A DNA stretch of 64,000 bases from Galbibacter sp035306585 (GCF_035306585.1 NZ_DATGNU010000044.1:9492-73491); one strand, 5' to 3'. Shown: positions 8,444 to 17,796, numbered from the stretch's first letter. Numbers and translations are program-made. The notes: generated from the letters alone by a model not told the origin.

Positions 8444-9274
8444 ATGATTCAAGAACAACTAAATGAGACATCACAATATTTAATTAAAAAAGGATTTGAT
8501 GCTCCTGAGATCGGAATAGTCCTAGGAACAGGATTAGGAAAACTTGCAGATGAGCTTAAAGACCCTATTGTGGCGCATTACAACCACATCCCACACTTCC
8601 CATTAGCCACGGTAGAGTTTCATAGCGGCAAGCTGATTTTTGGCCAAATAGAAGGAGTTAAAACTGTTGTGATGCAGGGAAGGTTTCACCTCTATGAAGG
8701 GTATGATTTCAAACATATCACCTACCCAATTCGGGTGATGCATAGTCTTGGAATTAAAAAACTATTAATTTCCAACGCTGCTGGTTCCATTAATTTGGAC
8801 CTTAAAAAAGGGATGCTAATGCTCATCGATGATCACATTAATTTACAAGGTGGTTCCCCACTGGCCTTCAAGGAGGTATCCCTTTTTGGAGAACGTTTTG
8901 TTGACATGAGTCAACCCTATAACCAAGAACTTTCAACGGCTCTATTGAATGCTGCTAAAAAAGAAGGAATCACCCTTAAAAAAGGGGTCTATGCTTCGGT
9001 AATAGGACCTCAACTAGAGACCAGAGCGGAATATCGATATTTAAAACTAATCGGGGCCGATGCAGTAGGAATGAGCACCGTCCCTGAAGTGATTGTGGCC
9101 AACCATTTAAATCTACCTGTTGCCGCAATATCTGTTATTACTGATGAAGGAGATCCCGACAACTTACAACCAGTAAGCGTCAGTGAGATCATTAAAATAG
9201 CGGAAGAGGCAGAACCTAAAATGATGCGATTATTCAAGGAGGTTATTAAGGGGATTGGAAGTAGGTCGCTTTAA
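8444..9274 (+). CDS. Purine nucleoside phosphorylase (PNP family)
   Basis: A 276-residue trimeric-type purine nucleoside phosphorylase, which cleaves purine nucleosides with phosphate to base and ribose 1-phosphate. Motifs include the phosphate-binding GIVLGTGLGKLA, QGRFHLYEGY, ISNAAGSIN, and GMSTVPEVIVA followed by the Asn-containing VITDEGDP. It starts 2 nt after the TIGR04282 gene. In this setting it plausibly removes adenine from the ArsS product (dimethylarsinoyl-deoxyadenosine) so a glycosyl transfer can follow; that link is inferred. A housekeeping purine-salvage role remains possible. Confidence 0.92.
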   Translation: MIQEQLNETSQYLIKKGFDAPEIGIVLGTGLGKLADELKDPIVAHYNHIPHFPLATVEFHSGKLIFGQIEGVKTVVMQGRFHLYEGYDFKHITYPIRVMHSLGIKKLLISNAAGSINLDLKKGMLMLIDDHINLQGGSPLAFKEVSLFGERFVDMSQPYNQELSTALLNAAKKEGITLKKGVYASVIGPQLETRAEYRYLKLIGADAVGMSTVPEVIVANHLNLPVAAISVITDEGDPDNLQPVSVSEIIKIAEEAEPKMMRLFKEVIKGIGSRSL

Positions 9275-9326
9275 AATTAGTGGTGACAAAATTTCTTAAT
9301 TTTTCGGTTGTTTTGATAGCATTTCA

Positions 9327-10226
9327 ATGAAGAAGTATTTTGATATTTTCTACAATTCGTATTCAGAGTATTTTAACTACTTGATCTCTGAAATCGCCAG
9401 TTTTCACTGGGACAACTATTTTTATGGCTTGCTGGTAATTTCTCTTGGAGTGTGGGCATTAGAGCTTCTTTTTCCCTGGCGAAAAAATCAAAAAGTATTT
9501 CGAAAGGATTTCTGGTTAGACCTATTCTATTTGTTTTTCAATTTTTTCCTGCTGAATTTAATGGTACTCATTGCACTATCAAATACAGTGGAGGCCATTT
9601 TCATTGATTTACTCGGCAGTTTTGGGGTTTCCTTAGCGCATCTTCAATTATTTGATTTATCCCATTTGCCATGGTGGTTATCCCTCATTATTTTCTTTTT
9701 AATCACGGATTTTGTTCAATGGGCTACCCATTTAGGATTGCACCGAATTCCGTTTTTATGGAATTTTCATAAAATTCATCATTCGGTCAAAGAAATGGGA
9801 TTTGCTGCGCATTTTAGATACCATTGGATGGAGCCAGTACTCTACAACTCCATGCTTTACATACCGGTTGCGTTAATTGGAGGATTTCAGGTAGAGGCTG
9901 TAGCACTGGTGCATTTTTTCAATATTGCTATTGGCCATTTAAATCATGCAAATATCGGTTGGGACTACGGGCCATTTAAATACCTGTTAAACAACCCAAA
10001 AATGCACATTTGGCATCACAGTAAAAAAATGCCCAATTCCTATGGAGTGAATTTTGGCATCACCTTAAGCCTGTGGGATTACCTCTTTAGAACTAACTAT
10101 ATTCCTTATAGCGGAAGAGATATCGAACTTGGATTTAGAGGTGAAGAAGAAATCCCCGAAGATTTTATCCAACAGGAATTCTATCCATTTCACAAGAAAA
10201 AACAAGGAGATTTGAATGCAAATTAA
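9327..10226 (+). CDS. Sterol desaturase / fatty acid hydroxylase superfamily protein
   Basis: Integral membrane di-iron enzyme of 299 residues. The histidine boxes are visible in order: HLGLH, HKIHH, HLNHAN and MHIWHH, spaced as in the C-5 sterol desaturase/fatty acid hydroxylase family, with several membrane helices in the first 150 residues. Such enzymes hydroxylate or desaturate lipids, including carotenoids and sphingoid bases; the substrate here cannot be read. It starts 52 nt after the phosphorylase on the same strand, so it may be co-transcribed with the arsenosugar genes. A tie to arsenolipid formation would be speculative. Confidence 0.88.
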   Translation: MKKYFDIFYNSYSEYFNYLISEIASFHWDNYFYGLLVISLGVWALELLFPWRKNQKVFRKDFWLDLFYLFFNFFLLNLMVLIALSNTVEAIFIDLLGSFGVSLAHLQLFDLSHLPWWLSLIIFFLITDFVQWATHLGLHRIPFLWNFHKIHHSVKEMGFAAHFRYHWMEPVLYNSMLYIPVALIGGFQVEAVALVHFFNIAIGHLNHANIGWDYGPFKYLLNNPKMHIWHHSKKMPNSYGVNFGITLSLWDYLFRTNYIPYSGRDIELGFRGEEEIPEDFIQQEFYPFHKKKQGDLNAN

Positions 10227-10255
10227 GTATATTTGGTCTGGAAAAATTGGAAACT

Positions 10256-10798
10256 ATGGCAAAAACAAAGATTCAAGATAAAATTGATGCTGCACATCTA
10301 GAGAAGCGCACTGTATTTTTATGGGGGCAGGTAGATGATAAATCAGCCAAACATGTAGTAGATCGTCTGATGTATTTGGACAGTTTAAATAATGAAGAAA
10401 TTAAACTTATCATTAATAGTCCAGGTGGTTATGTTACCTCTGGATTTGCAATACACGACGCAATGAAGGCTATAAAAAGTCCTGTATCAACAATCTGTAC
10501 GGGATTTGCAGCCTCTATGGGCTCGATCCTTTTATCTGCCGGAGAAAAAGGAAAAAGATTTATTTATCCTTTTGCTCGCGTCATGATTCATCAACCTAGT
10601 GGAGGAGCGCGAGGACAGGCTTCTAATATTGAGATTCAAGCCAGAGAAATTATCAAAACAAAAGAGATAAGTGCTCAAATTCTAGCAGATAATTGTGGGC
10701 AGCCCTTTGAAAAAGTTATGAAGGACTTTAACCGTGACTACTGGATGGATGCTGATGAATCTCTTGAATACGGTATCATTGATGGTATTTTAAAATAA
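10256..10798 (+). CDS. ClpP-family serine protease (paralogue, no ClpX beside it)
   Basis: A 180-residue ClpP-fold peptidase. The catalytic Ser is in GFAASMGSILL, the His in RVMIHQPSGGARGQ, and the Asp in NRDYWMDADESLEYG, so the triad is complete. The ATG giving MAKTKIQDK is chosen; an in-frame TTG 9 nt upstream is unlikely. The N-terminus has no propeptide, and no clpX or trigger factor gene is adjacent, unlike the usual main clpP locus, so this is probably a secondary ClpP. A strong terminator follows the stop. Confidence 0.9.
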   Translation: MAKTKIQDKIDAAHLEKRTVFLWGQVDDKSAKHVVDRLMYLDSLNNEEIKLIINSPGGYVTSGFAIHDAMKAIKSPVSTICTGFAASMGSILLSAGEKGKRFIYPFARVMIHQPSGGARGQASNIEIQAREIIKTKEISAQILADNCGQPFEKVMKDFNRDYWMDADESLEYGIIDGILK

Positions 10799-10833
10799 TA
10801 CCCAGCATAAAATAAGACGCATATCTATAAAAG

Positions 10834-10859
10834 TGCCAGCCGAGCGGTTGGCATTTTTT
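10834..10859 (+). terminator. Intrinsic terminator after the ClpP-like gene
   Basis: An 8-bp stem (TGCCAGCC with GGTTGGCA, one G-T pair) closes a four-base GAGC loop and is followed by six T residues, 35 nt after the stop. This is a textbook rho-independent terminator. Confidence 0.85.
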
Positions 10860-10980
10860 AGTTTATGATCCAAAGTAGTTTATTACAAAATTTAAGCTAC
10901 CCAAAATGAATGTCTCTTCAAGGTTATTCTTGATGAAGTTCTTATATTGCAGAGAATGCTTTGTCCTACAATACATTAAA

Positions 10981-12294
10981 ATGAGACATATTGTAATTAT
11001 TGGAAATGGAATCTCGGGCATCACCGCAGCACGCCATCTTAGAAAGTTAGGTGACTTTAAAATCACGGTCATCTCGAGTGAATCGAACTATTTTTTCTCT
11101 AGAACAGCGCTGATGTATGTCTATATGGGACATCTGACATTTGATCAAATCAAACCTTATGAAGATTGGTTTTGGAAAAAGAACAACATTGACCTTTTAA
11201 AGCGCCGTGTGATCACCTTAATGACAAAGCAGAAACAACTAGTTCTAGATGATCAGTCTGTTATAACCTTTGACCAACTAATTATCGCAACAGGGTCTAA
11301 GCCCGCTTATTACAATTGGCCAGGAAGTGATTTAAAGGGTGTACAGGGATTTTACTCCAAAGAGGATCTCGAATTGCTACAAACCAATGCACCCAACAAC
11401 AAACGTTGTAAAAAGGCCGTAATCGTTGGAGGAGGTCTTATCGGAGTTGAACTCGCAGAAATGTTGCATTCTAGGGAAATTGAGGTCACTATTTTAGTCA
11501 GAGAAGAGGTCTATTGGGGAAACATACTTACAAAACAGCAGGGGACACTCATTGGGAGGCATATTGAATCCAAAGGAATCGAACTGAAATTCAATTCGAC
11601 GCTACAAGAAGTCATTGCTGATTCCAATGGTCGAGTGGCTTCTATCAACACCACTGAAGGAGAGTCAATTGCGTGTGATTTTGTAGGTCTTAGTACTGGT
11701 GTTGTGCCCAATGTTGACTTTTTAAAGTCAAGTGAGCTTGAGGTAGATAGCGGCGTATTAGTAGATGAGGTCTTACAAACCAATATCCCTTACATTTATG
11801 CCATTGGTGATTGTGCACAACGGCGAGTGAGTTTACCCAATCGAAAAGCTATCGAAGCCGTGTGGTACACGGGAAGGATAATGGGTGAAACAGTTGCCAA
11901 AACAATTGCTGGGGTAAGGACCCCTTACCAACCTGGGGTATGGTTTAATTCTGCTAAGTTTTTTGATGTTGAATACCAAACCTATGGCAAGGTAAGTGCG
12001 CATTGTTCCAGCGCTGAAAACCATCTCTACTGGGAAGAGGACGCTGGCAGAAAAAGCATCACCCTAGCCTATGACAAGAACACTTCTGAATTACTAGGTA
12101 TTACCGCACTTGGCATTCGTTTAAGTCATCCCCTTGCGGATCATTGGATCTCAGAAAAAAAGGATATTACCTTTGTCATTGACAATTTGCCAAAACTAAA
12201 TTTTGACCCTGAGTTTTATCCTAAAGTTATAAAGCGAGCAGCCATTAAATTTAAAGAACAAATCCAGCACGATGAAGTCAAAAGTAACACATAG
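10981..12294 (+). CDS. FAD/NAD(P)H-dependent pyridine nucleotide-disulfide-type oxidoreductase
   Basis: A 437-residue flavoprotein of the class that includes rubredoxin/ferredoxin reductases and the N-terminal half of NirB. The FAD-binding GNGISGITAARHL is at the very N-terminus, the NAD(P)-binding VIVGGGLIGVELAEML is near residue 145, and YAIGDCAQ is the second FAD motif. The start is the ATG giving MRHIVIIGN; an upstream in-frame ATG at 10906 would add 25 residues ahead of the Rossmann strand and is unlikely. Its 3' end overlaps the membrane polyferredoxin gene by 23 nt. I infer that it passes electrons from NAD(P)H to that protein. Confidence 0.86.
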   Translation: MRHIVIIGNGISGITAARHLRKLGDFKITVISSESNYFFSRTALMYVYMGHLTFDQIKPYEDWFWKKNNIDLLKRRVITLMTKQKQLVLDDQSVITFDQLIIATGSKPAYYNWPGSDLKGVQGFYSKEDLELLQTNAPNNKRCKKAVIVGGGLIGVELAEMLHSREIEVTILVREEVYWGNILTKQQGTLIGRHIESKGIELKFNSTLQEVIADSNGRVASINTTEGESIACDFVGLSTGVVPNVDFLKSSELEVDSGVLVDEVLQTNIPYIYAIGDCAQRRVSLPNRKAIEAVWYTGRIMGETVAKTIAGVRTPYQPGVWFNSAKFFDVEYQTYGKVSAHCSSAENHLYWEEDAGRKSITLAYDKNTSELLGITALGIRLSHPLADHWISEKKDITFVIDNLPKLNFDPEFYPKVIKRAAIKFKEQIQHDEVKSNT

Positions 12295-13867
12295 CATGGC
12301 CCTATCTGGAGAACCTCCTATTGGAATTAACGCCCTCCAAAAACTCGCTGTTTTAATTGGAGTTTTCGGTATGATAATCTTGTTTTTAGCCGCTTTTAAT
12401 TTAAGCTTTCCGAATAAATCAACCTGGCTTTCACTAGCTTTAATATCGATCACATCTGGTATTGTATTGTATAGCTATGGATATTATAACGATAAATCAG
12501 CAGGTATTAAAAATGACGGTGTTTGGTTGCGATCTTTAACCTCAAGAGGGCTCTACGCATGGATTTTAGGTATTTGCATCACAGGGTTTTACATTATTCT
12601 GTATTTTTTCCCACAGTACTTGGGACTTCGCTATCAGGGTTCGAATACTGGCCTGATTGCGCTATTTGATCCTTTGAGCAGGTTATTAAGTGGTAGTCCA
12701 GCTAGTCAGTGGTTCGTTTATGGGACATTATATACGCTTTCCATATTGGCCTTTGGGGTAAAATTTATTTGGAAGTACTGGGGTAACAGTTATCAAGTGA
12801 TTCGTACCCTCAGTGTCATGTTTTTTCAACTCTGTTTTGCCTTTATGATTCCAGAACTTATGGCGCGGCTCAATGGTGAAAAAGGATACAATCTTCCTTA
12901 CTATGATATTAAAAACATTTGGCCCTTAAACTATTATAATTTCGATCAATATCGAATCGATGGCTTTATTAATTCCGGGGATCTTGGATTAGCTTTATTG
13001 ATTTTTGGTATTGCCTCTATTGTTATAATCACCCCAATATTCACTTACTTCTATGGAAAACGTTGGTATTGTTCCTGGGTTTGCGGATGTGGCGGACTAG
13101 CAGAGACCACTGGCGACGCCTTTAGACACTTATCAGACAAGAGGTTGGTGGCATGGAAATGGGAGCGTTGGATGGTACACAGCGTCTTAGTATTTAGCAT
13201 CTTGATGACCACCGCTGTGGTTCACAGTTATTTAACCTATGATGCCGAAAAGTACTGGCTAAATAAAGATGTATTTCTTATTTGCGTAGCTGTGGTACTC
13301 ACGATTGTTTTTGCCCTTATTTGGCGATATCGAAAAGAGCAGCTCAAGCAAGATGCACGTTATGGAGCTATTGGTTTTTTATCAGTGATCGTAGGGCTAA
13401 TTGGTATTCATTTTATTTTTGGAAACAATGTTTTTATATTTAATCCAGAATCCATAAGAAGCACCTATGCTTTTTTAATTGGTTCGATCTTCTCTGGAGT
13501 TATTGGAACAGGGTTTTATCCTATTTTTGGAAATAGAGTGTGGTGTAGATTTGGTTGCCCTATGGCTGCTATCTTAGGGCTACAGCAGCGGTTGTTTTCT
13601 AGATTTAGAATATCTACAAATGGCGGCCAATGTATCTCCTGTGGAAACTGTTCCACTTATTGTGAGATGGGAATTGATGTGAGATCCTATGCTCAAAAAG
13701 GGGAGAATATCATCAGAGCTTCTTGTGTAGGATGCGGGATATGTTCTTCCGTCTGCCCTAGAGGAGTCCTCAAGCTAGAGAACGGACCTTTAAAAGGAAG
13801 GATAGGTAAAACTATCATAGCCAAGGAAGATGATTTTGATCTAGTTGATCTTAGTAAAATAAATTAA
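12272..13867 (+). CDS. Membrane polyferredoxin (NapH/CcoG-like 4Fe-4S protein)
   Basis: A 531-residue membrane protein with roughly ten helices and cytosolic iron-sulfur sites. Near residue 265 is WYCSWVCGCGG and near 430 is WCRFGCPMAA, the CxxxC(P)-type motifs of the NapH/NosR/CcoG group. The C-terminus has two [4Fe-4S] ferredoxin sets, CISCGNCSTYC and CVGCGICSSVCP. Overlap with the upstream flavoprotein by 23 nt suggests the two form one membrane electron-transfer unit. The final acceptor is unknown. The start ATG gives MKSKVTHSMALSG; an ATG eight codons later is also possible. Confidence 0.84.
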   Translation: MKSKVTHSMALSGEPPIGINALQKLAVLIGVFGMIILFLAAFNLSFPNKSTWLSLALISITSGIVLYSYGYYNDKSAGIKNDGVWLRSLTSRGLYAWILGICITGFYIILYFFPQYLGLRYQGSNTGLIALFDPLSRLLSGSPASQWFVYGTLYTLSILAFGVKFIWKYWGNSYQVIRTLSVMFFQLCFAFMIPELMARLNGEKGYNLPYYDIKNIWPLNYYNFDQYRIDGFINSGDLGLALLIFGIASIVIITPIFTYFYGKRWYCSWVCGCGGLAETTGDAFRHLSDKRLVAWKWERWMVHSVLVFSILMTTAVVHSYLTYDAEKYWLNKDVFLICVAVVLTIVFALIWRYRKEQLKQDARYGAIGFLSVIVGLIGIHFIFGNNVFIFNPESIRSTYAFLIGSIFSGVIGTGFYPIFGNRVWCRFGCPMAAILGLQQRLFSRFRISTNGGQCISCGNCSTYCEMGIDVRSYAQKGENIIRASCVGCGICSSVCPRGVLKLENGPLKGRIGKTIIAKEDDFDLVDLSKIN

Positions 13868-13937
13868 AAGCAGCTTCCAAGCGATCGTTAAATGTGTTGC
13901 AAGTATATTTGCCCCAAGTGTCAAAGATCTTTTTTAA

Positions 13938-14630
13938 ATGCACGTAATAAATGTAATCATTCCTGCTTATAATGAGGAGGCTTCCATCGGATTGGTCATA
14001 GGGGATATTCCAGCTATAGTCAATCAAGTAATTGTGGTTAATAACAATTCCTCTGATAACACCGCCCAGGTTGCTCAAAGCGCTGGAGCAACAGTTTTAA
14101 CAGAAAAAAGCAAGGGCTATGGCTATGCTTGTTTAAAGGCAATGGACTATATTAAAAACCAAGAAATTAAACCAGACGTCATCGTTTTCATGGATGGGGA
14201 TTACTCCGACTATCCAGAGGAGCTCATGAGCGTGATCGCCCCGATTATTGACAAGGATATTGATTTGGTTATTGGGACCAGATCCGCCGTGGGAAGGGCA
14301 AAAAATTCGATGACGCCTCAACAACTTTTTGGGAATTGGCTAGCGACATCTCTGATGAGGTTGTTTTTTAATGCCACTTATACCGACTTAGGCCCATTTA
14401 GAGCAATCAAGTATTCTAAACTATTGGCTTTAGAAATGCAAGACAAAACCTATGGCTGGACCGTAGAAATGCAACTAAAGGTATTAAAAAAGAAATTTTC
14501 CTACACGGAAGTTCCTGTAAAATACCGAGAGCGTATTGGTGTATCTAAGGTATCTGGCACGGTAAAGGGCACGGTGATGGCGGGGATTAAAATATTAGGT
14601 TGGATCTTCAAATACAGTATGAAAAAATGA
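13938..14630 (+). CDS. GT2 family glycosyltransferase (dolichyl-phosphate-sugar synthase type)
   Basis: A 230-residue soluble GT-A glycosyltransferase. VIIPAYNEEASIG begins the domain, VVNNNSSDNTA holds the nucleotide-binding Asp, FMDGDYSDYPEE is the DxD-like metal site, and GPFRAIKYSKL matches the polyprenyl-phosphate mannose/glucose synthase subgroup. It may make an undecaprenyl-phosphate sugar donor for the membrane transferase two genes downstream. It overlaps the next gene by 4 nt (ATGA). Confidence 0.88.
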   Translation: MHVINVIIPAYNEEASIGLVIGDIPAIVNQVIVVNNNSSDNTAQVAQSAGATVLTEKSKGYGYACLKAMDYIKNQEIKPDVIVFMDGDYSDYPEELMSVIAPIIDKDIDLVIGTRSAVGRAKNSMTPQQLFGNWLATSLMRLFFNATYTDLGPFRAIKYSKLLALEMQDKTYGWTVEMQLKVLKKKFSYTEVPVKYRERIGVSKVSGTVKGTVMAGIKILGWIFKYSMKK

Positions 14631-16111
14631 TAGAAATCCTTTCTTATATAGTCTTTGGAATTTATCTTTTGGCACTGCTACTAATTCTCTTCTATAGTCT
14701 AACACAACTAAATTTACTGATAAATTATCTAAGATCCAGAAAGGAACCTATCCAGGCTGAAGTTTTTGATCTCGATGACCCTTCACAAATCCCTGTAGTG
14801 ACCATACAGCTCCCGATTTATAATGAGGCATACGTGGTGGAACGTTTATTAGACAATATTGTAAAACTGGATTATCCATGGGATAAACTTGAGATTCAGG
14901 TGCTAGATGATTCTACAGACAGTTCCATCTTAAAAACAGTCCATAAGATTCAACAACTTCAAGAAAAAGGACTTGATATCACCCATATTCGGCGTGATAA
15001 CAGGACTGGGTTTAAAGCTGGGGCCCTAAAGGAAGGCCTAGCTATTTGCAAAGGAGAATATATTGCCATATTTGATGCTGATTTTCTACCTAAATCGGAC
15101 TGGCTTAAAAAGACTGTACCTTATTTTAAAGACCAACATATTGGTGTTGTACAAACCAGGTGGGGCCACATTAACCGGGATTATTCTATTCTTACCAAAA
15201 TTCAAGCCTTTGCCCTGGACATACATTTTACCATTGAACAAGGCGGTAGAAGTGTTCGTGGACATTTTATCAATTTTAATGGCACAGCAGGTATTTGGCG
15301 TAAGTCTTGTATTTTGGACGCTGGAAATTGGGAAGGTGACACCCTAACTGAAGATCTGGATTTAAGCTATAGAGCTCAGCTTAGGCACTGGAGATTTAAA
15401 TATCTAGAACAGGTGGAAACACCTGCAGAACTTCCAGTGGTGCTCAGCGCAGCTAAAAGCCAACAGTTTCGTTGGAACAAAGGCGGTGCAGAGAATTTCA
15501 GAAAGAGTTTGCCAAAGCTATTAAATTCAAAAAATATACCATTGAAAACGAAAATTCATGGGCTGCTGCACCTTTTAAACAGCTCTATGTTTCTATGTGC
15601 TTTTTTAGTAGCGGTTCTTAGTGTTCCTGTGTTATATCTTAAACAACGACCTACATTTGCTAATTGGATCTTTGATATTAGCGTTGTCTTTCTTCTTAGC
15701 ACGTTAATTTTGTTTGTATGCTATTGGTTTACTTATAAGCAACTCAGAGGTAGTAAGGTCAAAAATTTTTTAAGTTACTGCGCTCTATTTATTACATTTT
15801 TTACCGTATTACTGGGCTTTACCTTTCACAATAGTCTTGCCGTGGTTCAGGGTCATGCTGGAAAGAAAACGGACTTTGTACGAACCCCAAAATTCAACAT
15901 CAATTCCCTCAAAGACCAGTGGAAAGGAAATAGGTATCTCTCAAATAATATTTCAAAAAAGGTCATTTTAGAAGCCTTCCTGTTATTGTATTTTTTATTT
16001 GGTATCTGTAGTGCATTTATATTAAAGGATTATAGCTTGCTACCATTTCATATCATGTTGTTTTTAGGGTTTAGTTTTGTACTTTACCACACTATTAATT
16101 ATAAATCCTAG
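14627..16111 (+). CDS. Membrane GT2 processive-type glycosyltransferase (CslA/BcsA-like)
   Basis: A 494-residue membrane glycosyltransferase. After an N-terminal helix come IQLPIYNEAYVVERL, LDDSTDSS (first Asp), DADFLPKSDW (DxD), TEDLDLSYRAQ (TED) and QQFRWNKGGAEN (QxxRW), the motif set of processive beta-glycan synthases such as glucomannan synthases. Four or so C-terminal helices follow. The ATG in the ATGA overlap with the preceding gene is preferred over an in-frame TTG at 14600. It likely builds or extends a beta-linked glycan at the inner membrane; the sugar is not readable. Confidence 0.87.
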   Translation: MIEILSYIVFGIYLLALLLILFYSLTQLNLLINYLRSRKEPIQAEVFDLDDPSQIPVVTIQLPIYNEAYVVERLLDNIVKLDYPWDKLEIQVLDDSTDSSILKTVHKIQQLQEKGLDITHIRRDNRTGFKAGALKEGLAICKGEYIAIFDADFLPKSDWLKKTVPYFKDQHIGVVQTRWGHINRDYSILTKIQAFALDIHFTIEQGGRSVRGHFINFNGTAGIWRKSCILDAGNWEGDTLTEDLDLSYRAQLRHWRFKYLEQVETPAELPVVLSAAKSQQFRWNKGGAENFRKSLPKLLNSKNIPLKTKIHGLLHLLNSSMFLCAFLVAVLSVPVLYLKQRPTFANWIFDISVVFLLSTLILFVCYWFTYKQLRGSKVKNFLSYCALFITFFTVLLGFTFHNSLAVVQGHAGKKTDFVRTPKFNINSLKDQWKGNRYLSNNISKKVILEAFLLLYFLFGICSAFILKDYSLLPFHIMLFLGFSFVLYHTINYKS

Positions 16112-16114
16112 CCA

Positions 16115-17506
16115 TTGCACTATTTAAAGGCTCATAAATTTTCGATTTTATTGATCATTTCCAGCTTGCTTTTTTATGGAGGGTTTGCTTATGATTTACA
16201 GCGAAATGACACCATAAAATTAATTAGTTTATACGCCGGGCTATTCTTTCTATTCTATAAAATCCTCCAGATAGAAAAATTCAATTTTAAATTACTAGTG
16301 TGCTTTGGCGTATTATCTAGGCTGGTTTTTATGATCGCCATTCCAAATCTTTCTCAAGACTTCTATCGCTTTCTATGGGATGGTCAGCTCATCCTTAATG
16401 GAATCAACCCATTTCTATACACACCAGATGAATTAATGGCCGCAGGCGAGGTTTTATTTCCTACCGCTAAAGAGCTCTATCAAGGCATGGGAAGCTTAAG
16501 TGCTGGCCACTACAGTAATTACCCACCTGTAAGCCAACTCTTTTATTTTCTAAGCGCATTTTTTGGCCAGGACAATCTATTGGGAAGTGTTATTTTTCTG
16601 CGTCTTGTAATTATTGCAGCTGACATTGGTGTGCTTCTTATGGCCAGAAATGTTTTGACACTATTGGGCCGAGAAAAGCACCAAGCCTTTTGGTATTTTA
16701 TAAATCCTTTCATCTGTATTGAACTTACTGGAAATTTACATTTTGAAGGGGTCATGATTTTTTTCTTTCTCCTAGCCTTATACCTTTTATTAAAAGAAAA
16801 ATGGGTGGGGTCTGCGGTTTCAATTGGCATATCCATTGCCACCAAACTCATTCCTTTATTGCTGCTACCCATATTGTTTCGTTGGCTGAGTGTAAGTACC
16901 AGTGGTGATCAACTCACCTCAGAGAGAAAGACAAAAACAGAATTACATTGGAATTTAATAAAGCCTGTAAGCTATTATGTACTTGCTATAATTGTAGCCA
17001 TTGCCACTTTCATACCATTTCTCTCTGATGAACTTAAAGATAACTACCTACACACCATTGGATTATGGTTTAATAGTTTCGAGTTTAACGCGAGCTTTTA
17101 CTACCTCATCAGAGAAATCGGATTTTGGTACAAAGGATATAACATTATAGCATTAGCTGGCTTGAAAATGGCAGTAGTCGTGGTGGTATTTATCCTCCTT
17201 CTAAGCTTGCTAAGGAAAAATGAGAAACCCAGAACCCTTACAGCAAGCCTTTTATTTGGAGTTTCTTTTTATTTGTTTTTCACCACGACCTTACATCCTT
17301 GGTATGTGGTCACCCCACTTTTATTAAGTGTCTTTACAAATTATAAATTCCCTGTTGTTTGGAGTTTTATAGTTGTTTTGAGTTATCAGGCCTATGCCAA
17401 TCCCAATGTTGAAGAGAATCTGTGGGTGCTTTCCATAGAATACGGTATCCTATTTGGTTGTTTTATAAAAGAAGTATATCTCAAACAGCCGATTTGCATT
17501 AAGTAG
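16115..17506 (+). CDS. Polytopic membrane mannosyltransferase-like protein (GT87/GT-C type)
   Basis: A 463-residue protein with about ten membrane helices. The sequence DFYRFLWDGQLILNGINPF near residue 80 is the D-x-D-containing first periplasmic loop typical of polyprenol-phosphate-mannose-dependent GT-C enzymes (GT87, DUF2029 and MptA/B-like). A TTG start 3 nt after the preceding stop is used because the next in-frame ATG lies far inside the helical region. With the two upstream transferases it forms a three-gene glycan pathway, presumably using a lipid-linked sugar made by the first gene. Confidence 0.75.
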   Translation: MHYLKAHKFSILLIISSLLFYGGFAYDLQRNDTIKLISLYAGLFFLFYKILQIEKFNFKLLVCFGVLSRLVFMIAIPNLSQDFYRFLWDGQLILNGINPFLYTPDELMAAGEVLFPTAKELYQGMGSLSAGHYSNYPPVSQLFYFLSAFFGQDNLLGSVIFLRLVIIAADIGVLLMARNVLTLLGREKHQAFWYFINPFICIELTGNLHFEGVMIFFFLLALYLLLKEKWVGSAVSIGISIATKLIPLLLLPILFRWLSVSTSGDQLTSERKTKTELHWNLIKPVSYYVLAIIVAIATFIPFLSDELKDNYLHTIGLWFNSFEFNASFYYLIREIGFWYKGYNIIALAGLKMAVVVVVFILLLSLLRKNEKPRTLTASLLFGVSFYLFFTTTLHPWYVVTPLLLSVFTNYKFPVVWSFIVVLSYQAYANPNVEENLWVLSIEYGILFGCFIKEVYLKQPICIK

Positions 17507-17657
17507 TAGGTATAGTTGTAAGATAAGCTTCCAAAGGACGGGAAACACTATATTCTATAACAACGTAAGATTAATAGAACGTACGTTACCCGAGGTTCTA
17601 GCACAAATTTTATTGGAATATAATTCAGGGAAACAAAAAGGTTACTACTAACCAATT

Positions 17658-17697
17658 AAAGCCTAACAATTACTTAATATAACATTTGTTAGGCTTT
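17658..17697. terminator. Hairpin, likely terminator, between convergent genes
   Basis: Perfect 12-bp inverted repeat (AAAGCCTAACAA with TTGTTAGGCTTT) separated by 16 nt, in the 290-nt gap between the GT-C gene and the pseudouridine synthase gene. It lies between convergent genes, so it may end transcription in both directions. The rest of the gap shows no supportable gene. Confidence 0.6.
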
Positions 17698-17796
17698 ATT
17701 GTGATAGTTTATAAGATACCTCTAGCGAAATCTGCAAATCCGGTTTATAAAATAAGCTTTCCATTGCCATAAATGACTGCTGGTATTTTTTTGCCC

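Noticed and set aside
10906..10980. Upstream ATG for the FAD oxidoreductase
   Set aside because: Would place 25 unrelated residues before the FAD-binding strand that normally starts the protein.
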